A stretch of 64,000 nt of DNA from NCBI RefSeq assembly GCF_009002475.1, contig NZ_AP019860.1, positions 310,001-374,000 on the forward strand, written 5' to 3'. The notes below the pieces were generated by a model, which was given only the letters and a program-made list of their open reading frames with translations, did not search any database and had not been told where the DNA came from. Made by a program: the position numbers and the translations under genes. Numbering within the stretch: position 1 is the first letter of the stretch; each line of letters begins with the position of its first letter. Below are positions 29,028-36,840 of this stretch, piece after piece. Origin of the DNA: Candidatus Uabimicrobium amorphum. Its GTDB lineage: Bacteria > Planctomycetota > Uabimicrobiia > Uabimicrobiales > Uabimicrobiaceae.

Positions 29028-31006
29028 ATACTTTGGAAACGCAGTGCATTACTACTCTTCGCATGCTATCTGTTGATGCCGTTGAAAAAGCAAATTCCGG
29101 ACATCCCGGATTGCCTTTAGGTTGTGCTGCGATTGCCCACACCATATGGTCGCGTTTTTTACAACATGATCCTAAAAATCCACAGTGGATAAATCGCGAT
29201 CGTTTTATTTTGTCTGCGGGACATGGCTCGGCGTTATTGTATGCGCTCTTGCATGTTTATGGCTATGATTTGTCACTTGAGGATCTACAAAATTTTCGCC
29301 AATGGCACAGTAAAACTCCCGGGCATCCCGAGTACGGAGAAACACCAGGAGTGGAAGCAACGACTGGTCCACTTGGGCAAGGTTTCGCTATGGGAGTGGG
29401 AATGGCGATGGCCGAGCGTTATCTGAGTGCGCAATACAACAAAGAAGATAGCAAAATAATAGATCACTACGTGTATGCTTTGGTATCTGACGGGGATCTT
29501 ATGGAAGGTGTCACCGCCGAAGCGGCTTCGCTTGCTGGCCATCTACAGCTAAATAAATTGATATATCTATACGATGACAACAACATCTCCATTGATGGCA
29601 ACACAAATATTACTTTTACCGAAAATGTGGAACAACGTTTTTTAGCGTACAATTGGCATGTGACTCGTGTAGCAGATGGCAACGACTGCGATGCCATTGC
29701 CGCGGCCATTTCTGAAGCGAAACAACAAGATAAGCCGTCACTGATTATCGTAAAAACACATATTGGTTATGGTAGTCCCAAACAAGACACGGCAAAGGTC
29801 CACGGTTCACCTCTTGGCAGCGAGGCAATTCAAGCAACACGTGACAAATTTTCGTGGCCGCAGAGTGACTTTCATGTTCCACAAGAAGTAAAAGAAGAGA
29901 TGCAGAAAGTACTTACTAAATGTGCTGAACAGCACAATACTTGGCAAGAGAAGTGGAAACAATATAGCGAAAAATATCCAGAATGTTCGGCAAAATTGGA
30001 CGCGGCAATGCATCGCCAATACCCAGAAAACTGGAGCGACGGAATTGCTGATATTTTTGGCGAAGAACAGTCTATGGCCACCCGTGCGGCCTCAGGAAAA
30101 GTGATCAACTTTATTGCCGAGCGCTTACCTCAGTTTTTAGGCGGCTCCGCAGATTTAGCTGGTTCGAACAAAACCGATATCAAATCCAGCGTTGATTTTA
30201 GCGTGCAACAACAAGCGGGACGTAATATCCGTTTTGGAATTCGCGAACATGCGATGGGGTCCATTGTCAACGGAATGTCTCTGCATCAAGGTGTTGTTGC
30301 TTTTTCTGCGACATTTTTGGCATTTGCCGATTACATGCGTCCCGCGATTCGCCTAGCGGCCCTGATGAAAACACCCTCTATTTTTGTATTTACCCACGAC
30401 AGTATCGCCTTGGGAGAAGACGGCCCAACACACCAACCGGTAGAACAACTCATGAGTTTGCGTCTTATTCCCGATCTTTTGGTCATGAGACCTGCAGATG
30501 CTTTAGAAACAGCGATTATGTGGCGCGAAGCCGTTACATCGACTCTTCCTTCCGCATTATGCTTAACACGCCAAGGCGTTACACCTCTTGCGGAATACGC
30601 GTCAGCAATTACCGCTAACGCCGCAAAGGGAGCATATACACTTTGCGAAGACGATAATGCACAAGTCATTTTAATCGCAACTGGCTCGGAAGTAGGTTTG
30701 GCTCTGGACGCGAAGAAAAAACTGGGGGAAGAAAGTATTCCTTGCCGCATAGTTTCTATGCCATGCTGGGAACTTTTTGCGCAACAATCCCCGGAATATC
30801 GCGAAAGTGTTTTGCCTAACGACGTTCCCAAAATCTCTATTGAGGCGGGATCAACTCTTGGCTGGCAAAGTATCGTGGGAAATAGTGGTGCCACGATTGG
30901 TATTGACACCTTTGGAGCTTCAGCACCGTGGGAAGTTCTTTACGACAAGTTTGGATTTAATGTCCAAAACGTTTTATCCACAGTAAAACAAGTTTTAGGA
31001 AAATAA
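29024..31006 (+). CDS. tkt: Transketolase
   Basis: A 660-residue thiamine-diphosphate enzyme of the pentose phosphate and Calvin-type pathways. The N-terminal TDP-binding part has [30 protein letters not shown] and [20 protein letters not shown]; the pyrimidine domain has [34 protein letters not shown] and the C-terminal TGSEVGLAL. The start is a TTG at 29024 that overlaps the preceding stop (TTGA) and follows AAGGAG, which implies translational coupling. It lies in the cutA operon and is followed after two bases by the PEP-CTERM gene. Confidence 0.98.
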   Translation: MNTLETQCITTLRMLSVDAVEKANSGHPGLPLGCAAIAHTIWSRFLQHDPKNPQWINRDRFILSAGHGSALLYALLHVYGYDLSLEDLQNFRQWHSKTPGHPEYGETPGVEATTGPLGQGFAMGVGMAMAERYLSAQYNKEDSKIIDHYVYALVSDGDLMEGVTAEAASLAGHLQLNKLIYLYDDNNISIDGNTNITFTENVEQRFLAYNWHVTRVADGNDCDAIAAAISEAKQQDKPSLIIVKTHIGYGSPKQDTAKVHGSPLGSEAIQATRDKFSWPQSDFHVPQEVKEEMQKVLTKCAEQHNTWQEKWKQYSEKYPECSAKLDAAMHRQYPENWSDGIADIFGEEQSMATRAASGKVINFIAERLPQFLGGSADLAGSNKTDIKSSVDFSVQQQAGRNIRFGIREHAMGSIVNGMSLHQGVVAFSATFLAFADYMRPAIRLAALMKTPSIFVFTHDSIALGEDGPTHQPVEQLMSLRLIPDLLVMRPADALETAIMWREAVTSTLPSALCLTRQGVTPLAEYASAITANAAKGAYTLCEDDNAQVILIATGSEVGLALDAKKKLGEESIPCRIVSMPCWELFAQQSPEYRESVLPNDVPKISIEAGSTLGWQSIVGNSGATIGIDTFGASAPWEVLYDKFGFNVQNVLSTVKQVLGK

Positions 31007-31008
31007 AT

Positions 31009-31584
31009 ATGTTATTACGATTGTTTTTCATAGCAATGCTTATGTCGTCTATTGTTATGGCTGAGACAATTACTTTTAATGGTAGAACAGGTAATATTCT
31101 TGATTTGCAAACAAACGTTGACTTGACCGAAGGCTCGTTTACATTTCGCGAAATATCTGGTTCCGCTTCCTTCATTGAAAGTAACGGAAATCTAAACACC
31201 GCATCATTTGATGATGATATACTTGGTTTTAATAGCGATGGCACACAAGTGGAATTTTTCGCCACCAGCGGTAGTTTCTTTAATGCTCTAGACGTACGTG
31301 TCGGAGCCATTAGTAACGGAGACTTTACCTTTACCGGTTTTCGCAACGGACAACAAGTGGCGAGCCAAAATATCGCAGGTGTATCTCCCAGCAATACCTT
31401 AGTTAATTTGGCAGGATTTACAAATTTGGATTTGTTGTTGGTAACTGCTGTTGATAACGCGGTTCCTGATGGCTTCTTTTTACCTATTATAGACGACTTA
31501 CAGTTACAGACGGTTCCCGAACCGACTACGTATATTGCGTTGTTGTTGGGAATGGTTTTTCTTATTAGGCGTTCCAAAAAGTAA
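31009..31584 (+). CDS. PEP-CTERM sorting-domain protein
   Basis: 191 residues with a signal peptide (MLLRLFFIAMLMSSIVMAET), a mature beta-rich region of about 140 residues with no known domain, and a C-terminal sorting signal: VPEPTTYIALLLGMVFLI followed by RRSKK. The PEP motif, membrane helix and basic tail are the substrate signal for an exosortase (EpsH/XrtA family), so the protein should be processed and placed on the cell surface or in exopolymer. The exosortase itself is not in the window. The gene starts two bases after tkt, with AGGAAA as ribosome-binding site. Confidence 0.9.
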   Translation: MLLRLFFIAMLMSSIVMAETITFNGRTGNILDLQTNVDLTEGSFTFREISGSASFIESNGNLNTASFDDDILGFNSDGTQVEFFATSGSFFNALDVRVGAISNGDFTFTGFRNGQQVASQNIAGVSPSNTLVNLAGFTNLDLLLVTAVDNAVPDGFFLPIIDDLQLQTVPEPTTYIALLLGMVFLIRRSKK

Positions 31585-31598
31585 ACGTTCAATAAAAA

Positions 31599-31630
31599 AA
31601 GATTATGGGAAACGCATTTCCCATAATCTT
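31599..31630. terminator. Terminator between convergent genes
   Basis: A perfect 14-bp stem, AAGATTATGGGAAA (31599-31612) with TTTCCCATAATCTT (31617-31630) and a four-base loop. The A-run at 31593-31600 becomes a T-tract on the minus strand, so it is a textbook terminator for the subtilisin gene and may also stop the PEP-CTERM transcript. Confidence 0.85.
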
Positions 31631-31662
31631 AGCTTGTAACTTACGAAATCTTACTTTGTAAC

Positions 31663-33117
31663 TTACTTGAAGTTCTTAGCAGCTTTTACAGCCTCAACAG
31701 CATCAATACGTCCACCGTTTTCTTTGATCTTAAAAGTACCTTTTTTGACACTTGATTCCATCAAAATCTTGCGAACAGCTTCGGTATTTCCTTTTAATTT
31801 TGGATTTACAGCAAGTAGCATTGCTGCGATACCAGCCGCATTAGGAGTTGCCATAGATGTTCCAGATGCTATGTAGTAAGCTCTGTTATCGTAAGGATCT
31901 TTTGCTCCGCCGTTTCCAACTGCAAATTCAGCCTTTTCATAACCAGCATCACGATACATATCAACATACTTGCCCTTGAATTTTGCACGAAGAGAAAGAA
32001 TGTTTACACCAGGGGAAACTACGTCTACCCAGTTACCAAAGTTAGAGAATGTCGCTAACTTGTCTTGGTGATCACTAGCACCAATAGCAATAGCGCCATC
32101 ACAGAAAGCTGGGAAAGAGTGTAGATCTTCACCGTTGTTTCCTGCAGCAGCGATAGGAATTGCATTTTTGAGTTCTGGAGCATTTAGGATATCATCAAAA
32201 GCCGCTTTTAAGATAGGCTCTTGTTCTGGGAACAATGGAGTTGCACCAAGGCTTAAGCTGATGATGTCAGCACCTTGTTTACCCGCCCACTTGATTCCAT
32301 CACCGATAGAAAATAGGTCACCACTTCCATCTTTGCCCATCGCTTTTACTGAGATGATTTTTACGTTTGTTGGGCCAGAAGAACCGGTCATACCTTCTTT
32401 ATCAGAATATCCAGCCGCAATACTTCCAGCACAGTGAGAACCGTGACCATGATCATCGTGATGATCGCCTTCACCCCACCAAGCGGTAGTATCTTTACCA
32501 ACTGGCTTGCCGTCTTTCATCAAAATGCGGCCTTTCAAACCTGGGTGTTCTGTATCAACACCAGTGTCTACAACTGCAACGATCACTGGTTCGTGATTTT
32601 CAGGAATCATTTCCCAAGCTGCGGTAGCATTTAAGTCGCTACCAGCGATTCCACCGAATTCACCAGGGTTTTTCATATCCCACTGCAATAAAATATCGTG
32701 AGCATTTCCGTCGCGATCTCTGTAGATATCTTTACGGTTGAAACAAGGGTCGTTGTTGTTGATTTTGAAGATGTAGTTCGGCATCAACTTAACGCCTTGA
32801 GCGTCACGAGACATGCTACTGTTGAAAAGACGTACTGCTTCCACAACATTTTTCGCCGCAGAACGATTTTTTGCTTCATATAACTTTAAAGTCATTTGAC
32901 CAAAAGAAAGTTCACGACGTGTTTGGGTATAACCCCAAGTTTCCAAAATTTGTGTTGCTGCGGTTACGTTTGCGCTGCGTGCATTCGAAACATATGCCAC
33001 TAGTTGTCCAGGGACAAATTGTTCTTTTACTGTAGACTGTACAGCTGGTGCATCAGCAACTGCAAAACTAACGAACAGCATGCTTAGAGCCATGAATAGG
33101 GCTACTAGTTTTTTCAT
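31663..33117 (-). CDS. Secreted subtilisin-family serine protease (S8)
   Basis: About 484 residues from the ATG at 33117, which has GGGAGG six bases upstream; a TTG at 33120 is less well placed. It starts with a signal peptide (KKLVALFMALSMLFVSFAVA), then an inhibitor-type propeptide (about residues 30-120; FVPGQLVAYVSNARS). The catalytic triad is complete: Asp in VAVVDTGVDTEHPG (about 184), His in HGHGSHCAGSIAAG (about 225), and Ser in SGTSMATPNAAGIAAML, with the oxyanion Asn in AAAGNNGED. A short C-terminal stretch with Lys/Glu residues follows. It is a secreted endopeptidase with its own promoter and terminator. Confidence 0.96.
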   Translation of the reverse strand: MKKLVALFMALSMLFVSFAVADAPAVQSTVKEQFVPGQLVAYVSNARSANVTAATQILETWGYTQTRRELSFGQMTLKLYEAKNRSAAKNVVEAVRLFNSSMSRDAQGVKLMPNYIFKINNNDPCFNRKDIYRDRDGNAHDILLQWDMKNPGEFGGIAGSDLNATAAWEMIPENHEPVIVAVVDTGVDTEHPGLKGRILMKDGKPVGKDTTAWWGEGDHHDDHGHGSHCAGSIAAGYSDKEGMTGSSGPTNVKIISVKAMGKDGSGDLFSIGDGIKWAGKQGADIISLSLGATPLFPEQEPILKAAFDDILNAPELKNAIPIAAAGNNGEDLHSFPAFCDGAIAIGASDHQDKLATFSNFGNWVDVVSPGVNILSLRAKFKGKYVDMYRDAGYEKAEFAVGNGGAKDPYDNRAYYIASGTSMATPNAAGIAAMLLAVNPKLKGNTEAVRKILMESSVKKGTFKIKENGGRIDAVEAVKAAKNFK

Positions 33118-33158
33118 CAAAAACCTCCCGATATTGAAATAAAATATACAATACTTAA

Positions 33159-33187
33159 AACATACCTTTTATCCGCCTGTAAGTCAA
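33159..33187 (-). promoter_or_regulatory. Promoter of the subtilisin gene
   Basis: On the minus strand TTGACT (33182-33187) and TATGTT (33159-33164) are separated by 17 bases, about 42 bases upstream of the ATG. This is a near-consensus sigma-70-type match at good spacing. Confidence 0.6.
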
Positions 33188-33221
33188 ACAGTTTCTACTT
33201 TTCTGGCGGCAAATAAAATGC

Positions 33222-33250
33222 TTGAAACTTCGATACGCTTTACGTATTAT
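33222..33250 (+). promoter_or_regulatory. Promoter of the sigma-54 activator gene
   Basis: TTGAAA (33222-33227) and TATTAT (33245-33250) are separated by 17 bases and lie about 30 bases upstream of the start codon, a good sigma-70-type promoter. It would also drive the following M28 peptidase gene. Confidence 0.6.
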
Positions 33251-33278
33251 AGTATGTAACTATAAAGTGAGGTGAAAC

Positions 33279-34469
33279 TTGGAAATAACAAAAATTGAGT
33301 GCCTTGCAGATTTATCGACGACGATTCTTGAAAACAGTGATATGCTTGAAAGAACAAAAGCCGTCGCCGCTTTTTTGCAAAATTTTGGCGAAGAATATTT
33401 TGTCGCCATTACCCAGCAAGATCCCACAACAAAGGTGCTTCATAAAAGCCACAACAAAAAATTCTCTATTGATTGGTTTTGGGAGAACAAGAACACTCCA
33501 CAACATTGCTACTCAAAAAAAAAGTACGGATATTGCATTGAAGCACAACAAATCATTTACATCGAATCCAAAAAAGATTTTTCGACACAAGAAGTCAGTG
33601 TATTTACCATTATCCGCAATCTCCTACGTTTAAAAAACAAACAGCGTTCTACTGGCAAAACAACATCTGCCAAAAAGCGCGTCGTAAAACGCAGTGCACT
33701 AAACTATGCTTACAAAGAAATCATCGGCCAAAGTGCAGCACTTGTTTTACAGCTAGCCAAGTTAGATAAAATAATTCCGTCGAATGTTCCGGTTCTCATT
33801 CAAGGAGAAAGTGGGACAGGCAAAGAACTCATTGCCCGAGCAATTCATATGTACGGGCCACGCAAAGACCAACAATTTGTCGGTGAAAACTGTGCCGCGC
33901 TTGCCGAAACTCTTTTAGAAAGCGAACTATTCGGTCACGTCAAAGGAGCCTTTACCGGAGCAGTGCAAAGTCGTAAAGGATTGTTTGAGCATGCCGACAA
34001 AGGAACGATCTTTCTCGACGAAATCGGTGACATGAGCCTCAATATGCAAAAGAAATTGCTACGCACGCTGCAAAATGGTGAAATTCGCCCGGTGGGTGGA
34101 AAAACAATAAAGAATGTTGATGTACGCGTGGTAGCTGCCACCAACAAAGATTTAAAACACGAAGTCGAACTCGGAAATTTTCGCGAAGACTTGTTTTATC
34201 GCTTAAACGTAGTTACAATTCAATTACCATCACTTCGCGAACGTGAAAATGACATTTTATTACTTTTTGATTTTTTCTACAAAAAAATATGTTGTGAAAT
34301 GGGAGTCGAAGAAAAACCCGTTGACTCCGAAGTCCGCGATATGTTTTTGCAATACAAATGGCCAGGCAACATTCGCGAATTACAAAACGAAGTACGACGT
34401 ATTGTTGCACTTTGTGATGATGTGGTCAATGCCGAAGTTGTCTCGGAAAATATAAAAAACGTTAAATAA
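33279..34469 (+). CDS. Sigma-54-dependent activator without a DNA-binding domain
   Basis: 396 residues from a TTG at 33279 with GAGG upstream. Residues 1-140 are a sensory-type region (possibly GAF-like) with no clear signature. Residues about 145-390 are the AAA+ sigma-54 interaction domain: Walker A GESGTGKE (176-183), the RNA-polymerase-contacting GAFTGA (223-228), Walker B GTIFLDEIGD, RVVAATNKDL, FREDLFYRLNV and WPGNIRELQNEV. The protein ends within residues NIKNVK, just after the AAA+ lid, with no Fis-type helix-turn-helix. It may therefore activate from solution or dimerise with another activator. The M28 peptidase gene follows after 14 bases. Confidence 0.94.
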   Translation: MEITKIECLADLSTTILENSDMLERTKAVAAFLQNFGEEYFVAITQQDPTTKVLHKSHNKKFSIDWFWENKNTPQHCYSKKKYGYCIEAQQIIYIESKKDFSTQEVSVFTIIRNLLRLKNKQRSTGKTTSAKKRVVKRSALNYAYKEIIGQSAALVLQLAKLDKIIPSNVPVLIQGESGTGKELIARAIHMYGPRKDQQFVGENCAALAETLLESELFGHVKGAFTGAVQSRKGLFEHADKGTIFLDEIGDMSLNMQKKLLRTLQNGEIRPVGGKTIKNVDVRVVAATNKDLKHEVELGNFREDLFYRLNVVTIQLPSLRERENDILLLFDFFYKKICCEMGVEEKPVDSEVRDMFLQYKWPGNIRELQNEVRRIVALCDDVVNAEVVSENIKNVK

Positions 34470-34483
34470 AGGAGGTCAGACAG

Positions 34484-35803
34484 ATGAAGTGGATTATATC
34501 AATACTGATATTACCCGCATTGCTGTTTGCAAGCGAAATGAACTATGTTGTTGTGGACATCGATAGCATAGGTTATGAAAAGCTACAAGAGTTAAAACAA
34601 CATAAGTCTCTAAAGTGGTGGGTTGAATTGGAAAATCAACTACTCACTCTGGTGAACAAAGACAATATCGATGCTCTACAAAAAGAGTACAAGTGCAACA
34701 CTCTACCTATTGCTGTTGAGGAAGAAAACCTGCACTTCGTAAAGCGTGCACACCAAAAAGACCTGATGATACCAGGTGTCGAAGTTTTGGGTAATGCCGG
34801 TCGTACGGCGGTGGTCCAAGCTCAGAAGAGCTGCGTTTTGGGAATCGGACAATGTCATGACTCTCACTACGATGCCACCACAAACTCCAACGCAGTACAC
34901 GCTTCACTAGCACCTTTTGCACCCAATACTGTTGTTGCACGTCAAACAGCAAATGAAATGCCTTCGATTAAATTCTCTACACGCGCTGATTATTCTAAAC
35001 TTGCCGATAGCGTTGATGGCAAACGTTGGAAAGCCACTGTAGATCACTTATCGTCTTACAACCGTTACACCCACGGCGACGGAGTGATCGAAGCACGCGA
35101 TTGGCTAGTACAGCAATACAAAGACCTGGGACTAGAAGTTTCCACACAAAGTTTTAGCGTAAGTTTCACCACTGCTTACAATGTAATTGCGGTCATGAAG
35201 GGGACAGAAAAGCCCGATGAGATATTTATCGTTGGCGGTCACTACGACTCTATTTCACAGAGCCCAAGTACTGCGGCACCTGGTAGTGAAGACAATGCCA
35301 GTGGTGCATCTGGGGTACTAGAAATGGCACGTGTTTTCGCCAAAAATCCTCCCAAGTCTACCATCATTTTCATTAACTTTTCGGGAGAAGAGCAAGGTTT
35401 AGTCGGAAGCTACAAGCATGTAGATACCATGATCGCCAAAGGGGATCACAAGAAACTAAAAGCAGCTCTTATCATGGATATGATTGGTTATACGGGTGAT
35501 TCAGACTTAGACTTGTTGCTAGAAACCGCGGATGTAGGAAAACACCTATTTCCTATTTTTACCGAAGCAGCAAAACAGTACACTTCACTGCGTATCGTAA
35601 CTTCACTACGTCCATTTGGTTCTGACCACGTACCATACATTCGCAAAGGTCTACCAGCATTGTTGACCATCGAAAACGATTGGGACGAGTACAAACCATA
35701 TCACACCACAGGAGACCTTTCTTCCAAGGTGAGTACCGATATGGGGCACCAAGTACTACGTATGAATGTTGTGACCATTGGAATGTTGATGGACCAAGAT
35801 TAA
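34484..35803 (+). CDS. Secreted M28-family zinc aminopeptidase
   Basis: 439 residues with a signal peptide (MKWIISILILPALLFASEMN) and a strong AAAGGAGG ribosome-binding site. An N-terminal region of about 160 residues precedes the catalytic domain. The M28 metal ligands are visible: His in GGHYDS, Asp in SEDNASG, Glu pair in SGEEQGLVGS, Asp in MDMIGYTGDSD, and His in YHTTGDLS. It should be an exported or periplasmic aminopeptidase that trims peptides. It is co-transcribed with the sigma-54 activator, an unusual pairing that may mean the activator responds to peptide supply. It ends 12 bases before a MITE copy. Confidence 0.94.
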   Translation: MKWIISILILPALLFASEMNYVVVDIDSIGYEKLQELKQHKSLKWWVELENQLLTLVNKDNIDALQKEYKCNTLPIAVEEENLHFVKRAHQKDLMIPGVEVLGNAGRTAVVQAQKSCVLGIGQCHDSHYDATTNSNAVHASLAPFAPNTVVARQTANEMPSIKFSTRADYSKLADSVDGKRWKATVDHLSSYNRYTHGDGVIEARDWLVQQYKDLGLEVSTQSFSVSFTTAYNVIAVMKGTEKPDEIFIVGGHYDSISQSPSTAAPGSEDNASGASGVLEMARVFAKNPPKSTIIFINFSGEEQGLVGSYKHVDTMIAKGDHKKLKAALIMDMIGYTGDSDLDLLLETADVGKHLFPIFTEAAKQYTSLRIVTSLRPFGSDHVPYIRKGLPALLTIENDWDEYKPYHTTGDLSSKVSTDMGHQVLRMNVVTIGMLMDQD

Positions 35804-35815
35804 TCTTGGGTAAGG

Positions 35816-36138
35816 GATTCGTTTTCCAATGGGTGCCCTCACCATCGAATTAACAGGTTTTCAGCGCAGCTGAAAACCTGCTATTCTCATACCTCTCCCA
35901 CGGGAGAGGTGTAAAGCTTCTCTTTTGTAAAAAACAAAATTCACTTGAGTTGCGAGAAATAGGTATAGCGCTACGGTTTTTATACAATTGTGGTTGTGTG
36001 TATAGCGGCACAAAATAAAACAATAAGATAAATTAAGACGTGTTATGCCTCTCCCACAGGAGAGGCATGAGGCTTGTTGCTTTCAGCGTAGCTGAAACCT
36101 ACAAGACGATGGTGAGGGCACCAATACGAAGACGAATC
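35816..36138. mobile_element. MITE-like element, copy 1
   Basis: A 323-bp non-coding element with imperfect terminal inverted repeats of about 34 bp (left GATTCGTTTTCCAATGGGTG then CCCTCACCATCGAA; right end is its inverse, finishing GACGAATC). Inside are palindromes around CAGCGCAGCTGA and CCTCTCCCACGGGAGAGG. A second copy lies inverted at 39540-39863. No ORF worth calling lies in it, so a transposase would have to act in trans. It fills the gap between the M28 and PEGA-tail genes. Confidence 0.85.
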
Positions 36139-36150
36139 TTATTCACCAGA

Positions 36151-36840
36151 TTACTGCTGCTTTAATTTTTCCAATGCCTCAATAATGACAGCAATTCTTA
36201 CTTTGTATTCCTTATCTGGCATAGGTAGGGATTGTAGATACCCGCATAACATGGTGATGTTTTCGGCACCCATACCTTTTAATCCTTTTCTCATGGAAAA
36301 CTTTTTGAGCATTATTTCCACAGCATCAACCATCTTTTTCGTATTTTCACGGCTCTTTAACGCTTGTAGATGTTGTATTAAGCCGCCAACATCGACATTA
36401 GATGCTTGTCGATCTATGCGGACGTAGCTGTTGTTTGTAAGCCCTTTGTTATAAAGGTAGCCAAGCATAACTTTGATACTTTTCGCTTCAGGGGCTATAT
36501 GCACTGTATAGTATACTCTACCAATACCCTGTTCTATAAAAATCAGATGTTCTTCCACTGGTTGGTTACCCACAAAGATGCGTGCATTATAGGTAATTCC
36601 GTTTAGCCTTATGGTGGAGTTGCGCAACATAAATTCAACTTTTCGCAGCTTTTTAGCGTTGACGCGAATCACCGGATTTTTTTGTTGTATCGCAAAACTT
36701 TTCGTAATCGTCTTGTACTTTTTTATTTTTATTTGAACTTGTACTGTTTGTCCCACGGCAAAGACATCCGCAGCTTTGTATTGCTTACCATTGACTAAAA
36801 TACCATGAGGAGCAAGTAATTCCTGAGTATTGTCATCCAC
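36151..36840 (-). CDS. PEGA-repeat-like protein, probable C-terminal part of the M56 sensor
   Basis: 229 residues from a GTG at 36840 that overlaps the M56 stop (TAGTG) and has no ribosome-binding site. The first 60 residues (ILVNGKQYKAADVFAVGQTV, then IKIKKYKTITKSFAI) match the repeat pattern of the M56 protein's C-terminal array (ALNGKDVRDNVFQPGTYRLK). The rest holds a beta-rich region and a C-terminal helical region (about 160-229). The frame is open upstream, in the -1 register, to the slippery sequence at 36846. It is either translated after frameshifting, by coupling, or is a remnant of a split gene. I see no function of its own. It ends 12 bases from MITE copy 1. Confidence 0.65.
   Translation of the reverse strand: MDDNTQELLAPHGILVNGKQYKAADVFAVGQTVQVQIKIKKYKTITKSFAIQQKNPVIRVNAKKLRKVEFMLRNSTIRLNGITYNARIFVGNQPVEEHLIFIEQGIGRVYYTVHIAPEAKSIKVMLGYLYNKGLTNNSYVRIDRQASNVDVGGLIQHLQALKSRENTKKMVDAVEIMLKKFSMRKGLKGMGAENITMLCGYLQSLPMPDKEYKVRIAVIIEALEKLKQQ

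Noticed and set aside
30331..30909. 192-codon minus-strand frame inside tkt
   Set aside because: It is antisense to the conserved, full-length transketolase and its translation shows no family features.
30957..31592. 211-codon minus-strand frame over the PEP-CTERM gene
   Set aside because: The plus-strand frame has a signal peptide and a textbook PEP-CTERM end, while the minus frame has neither a sensible start site nor motifs.
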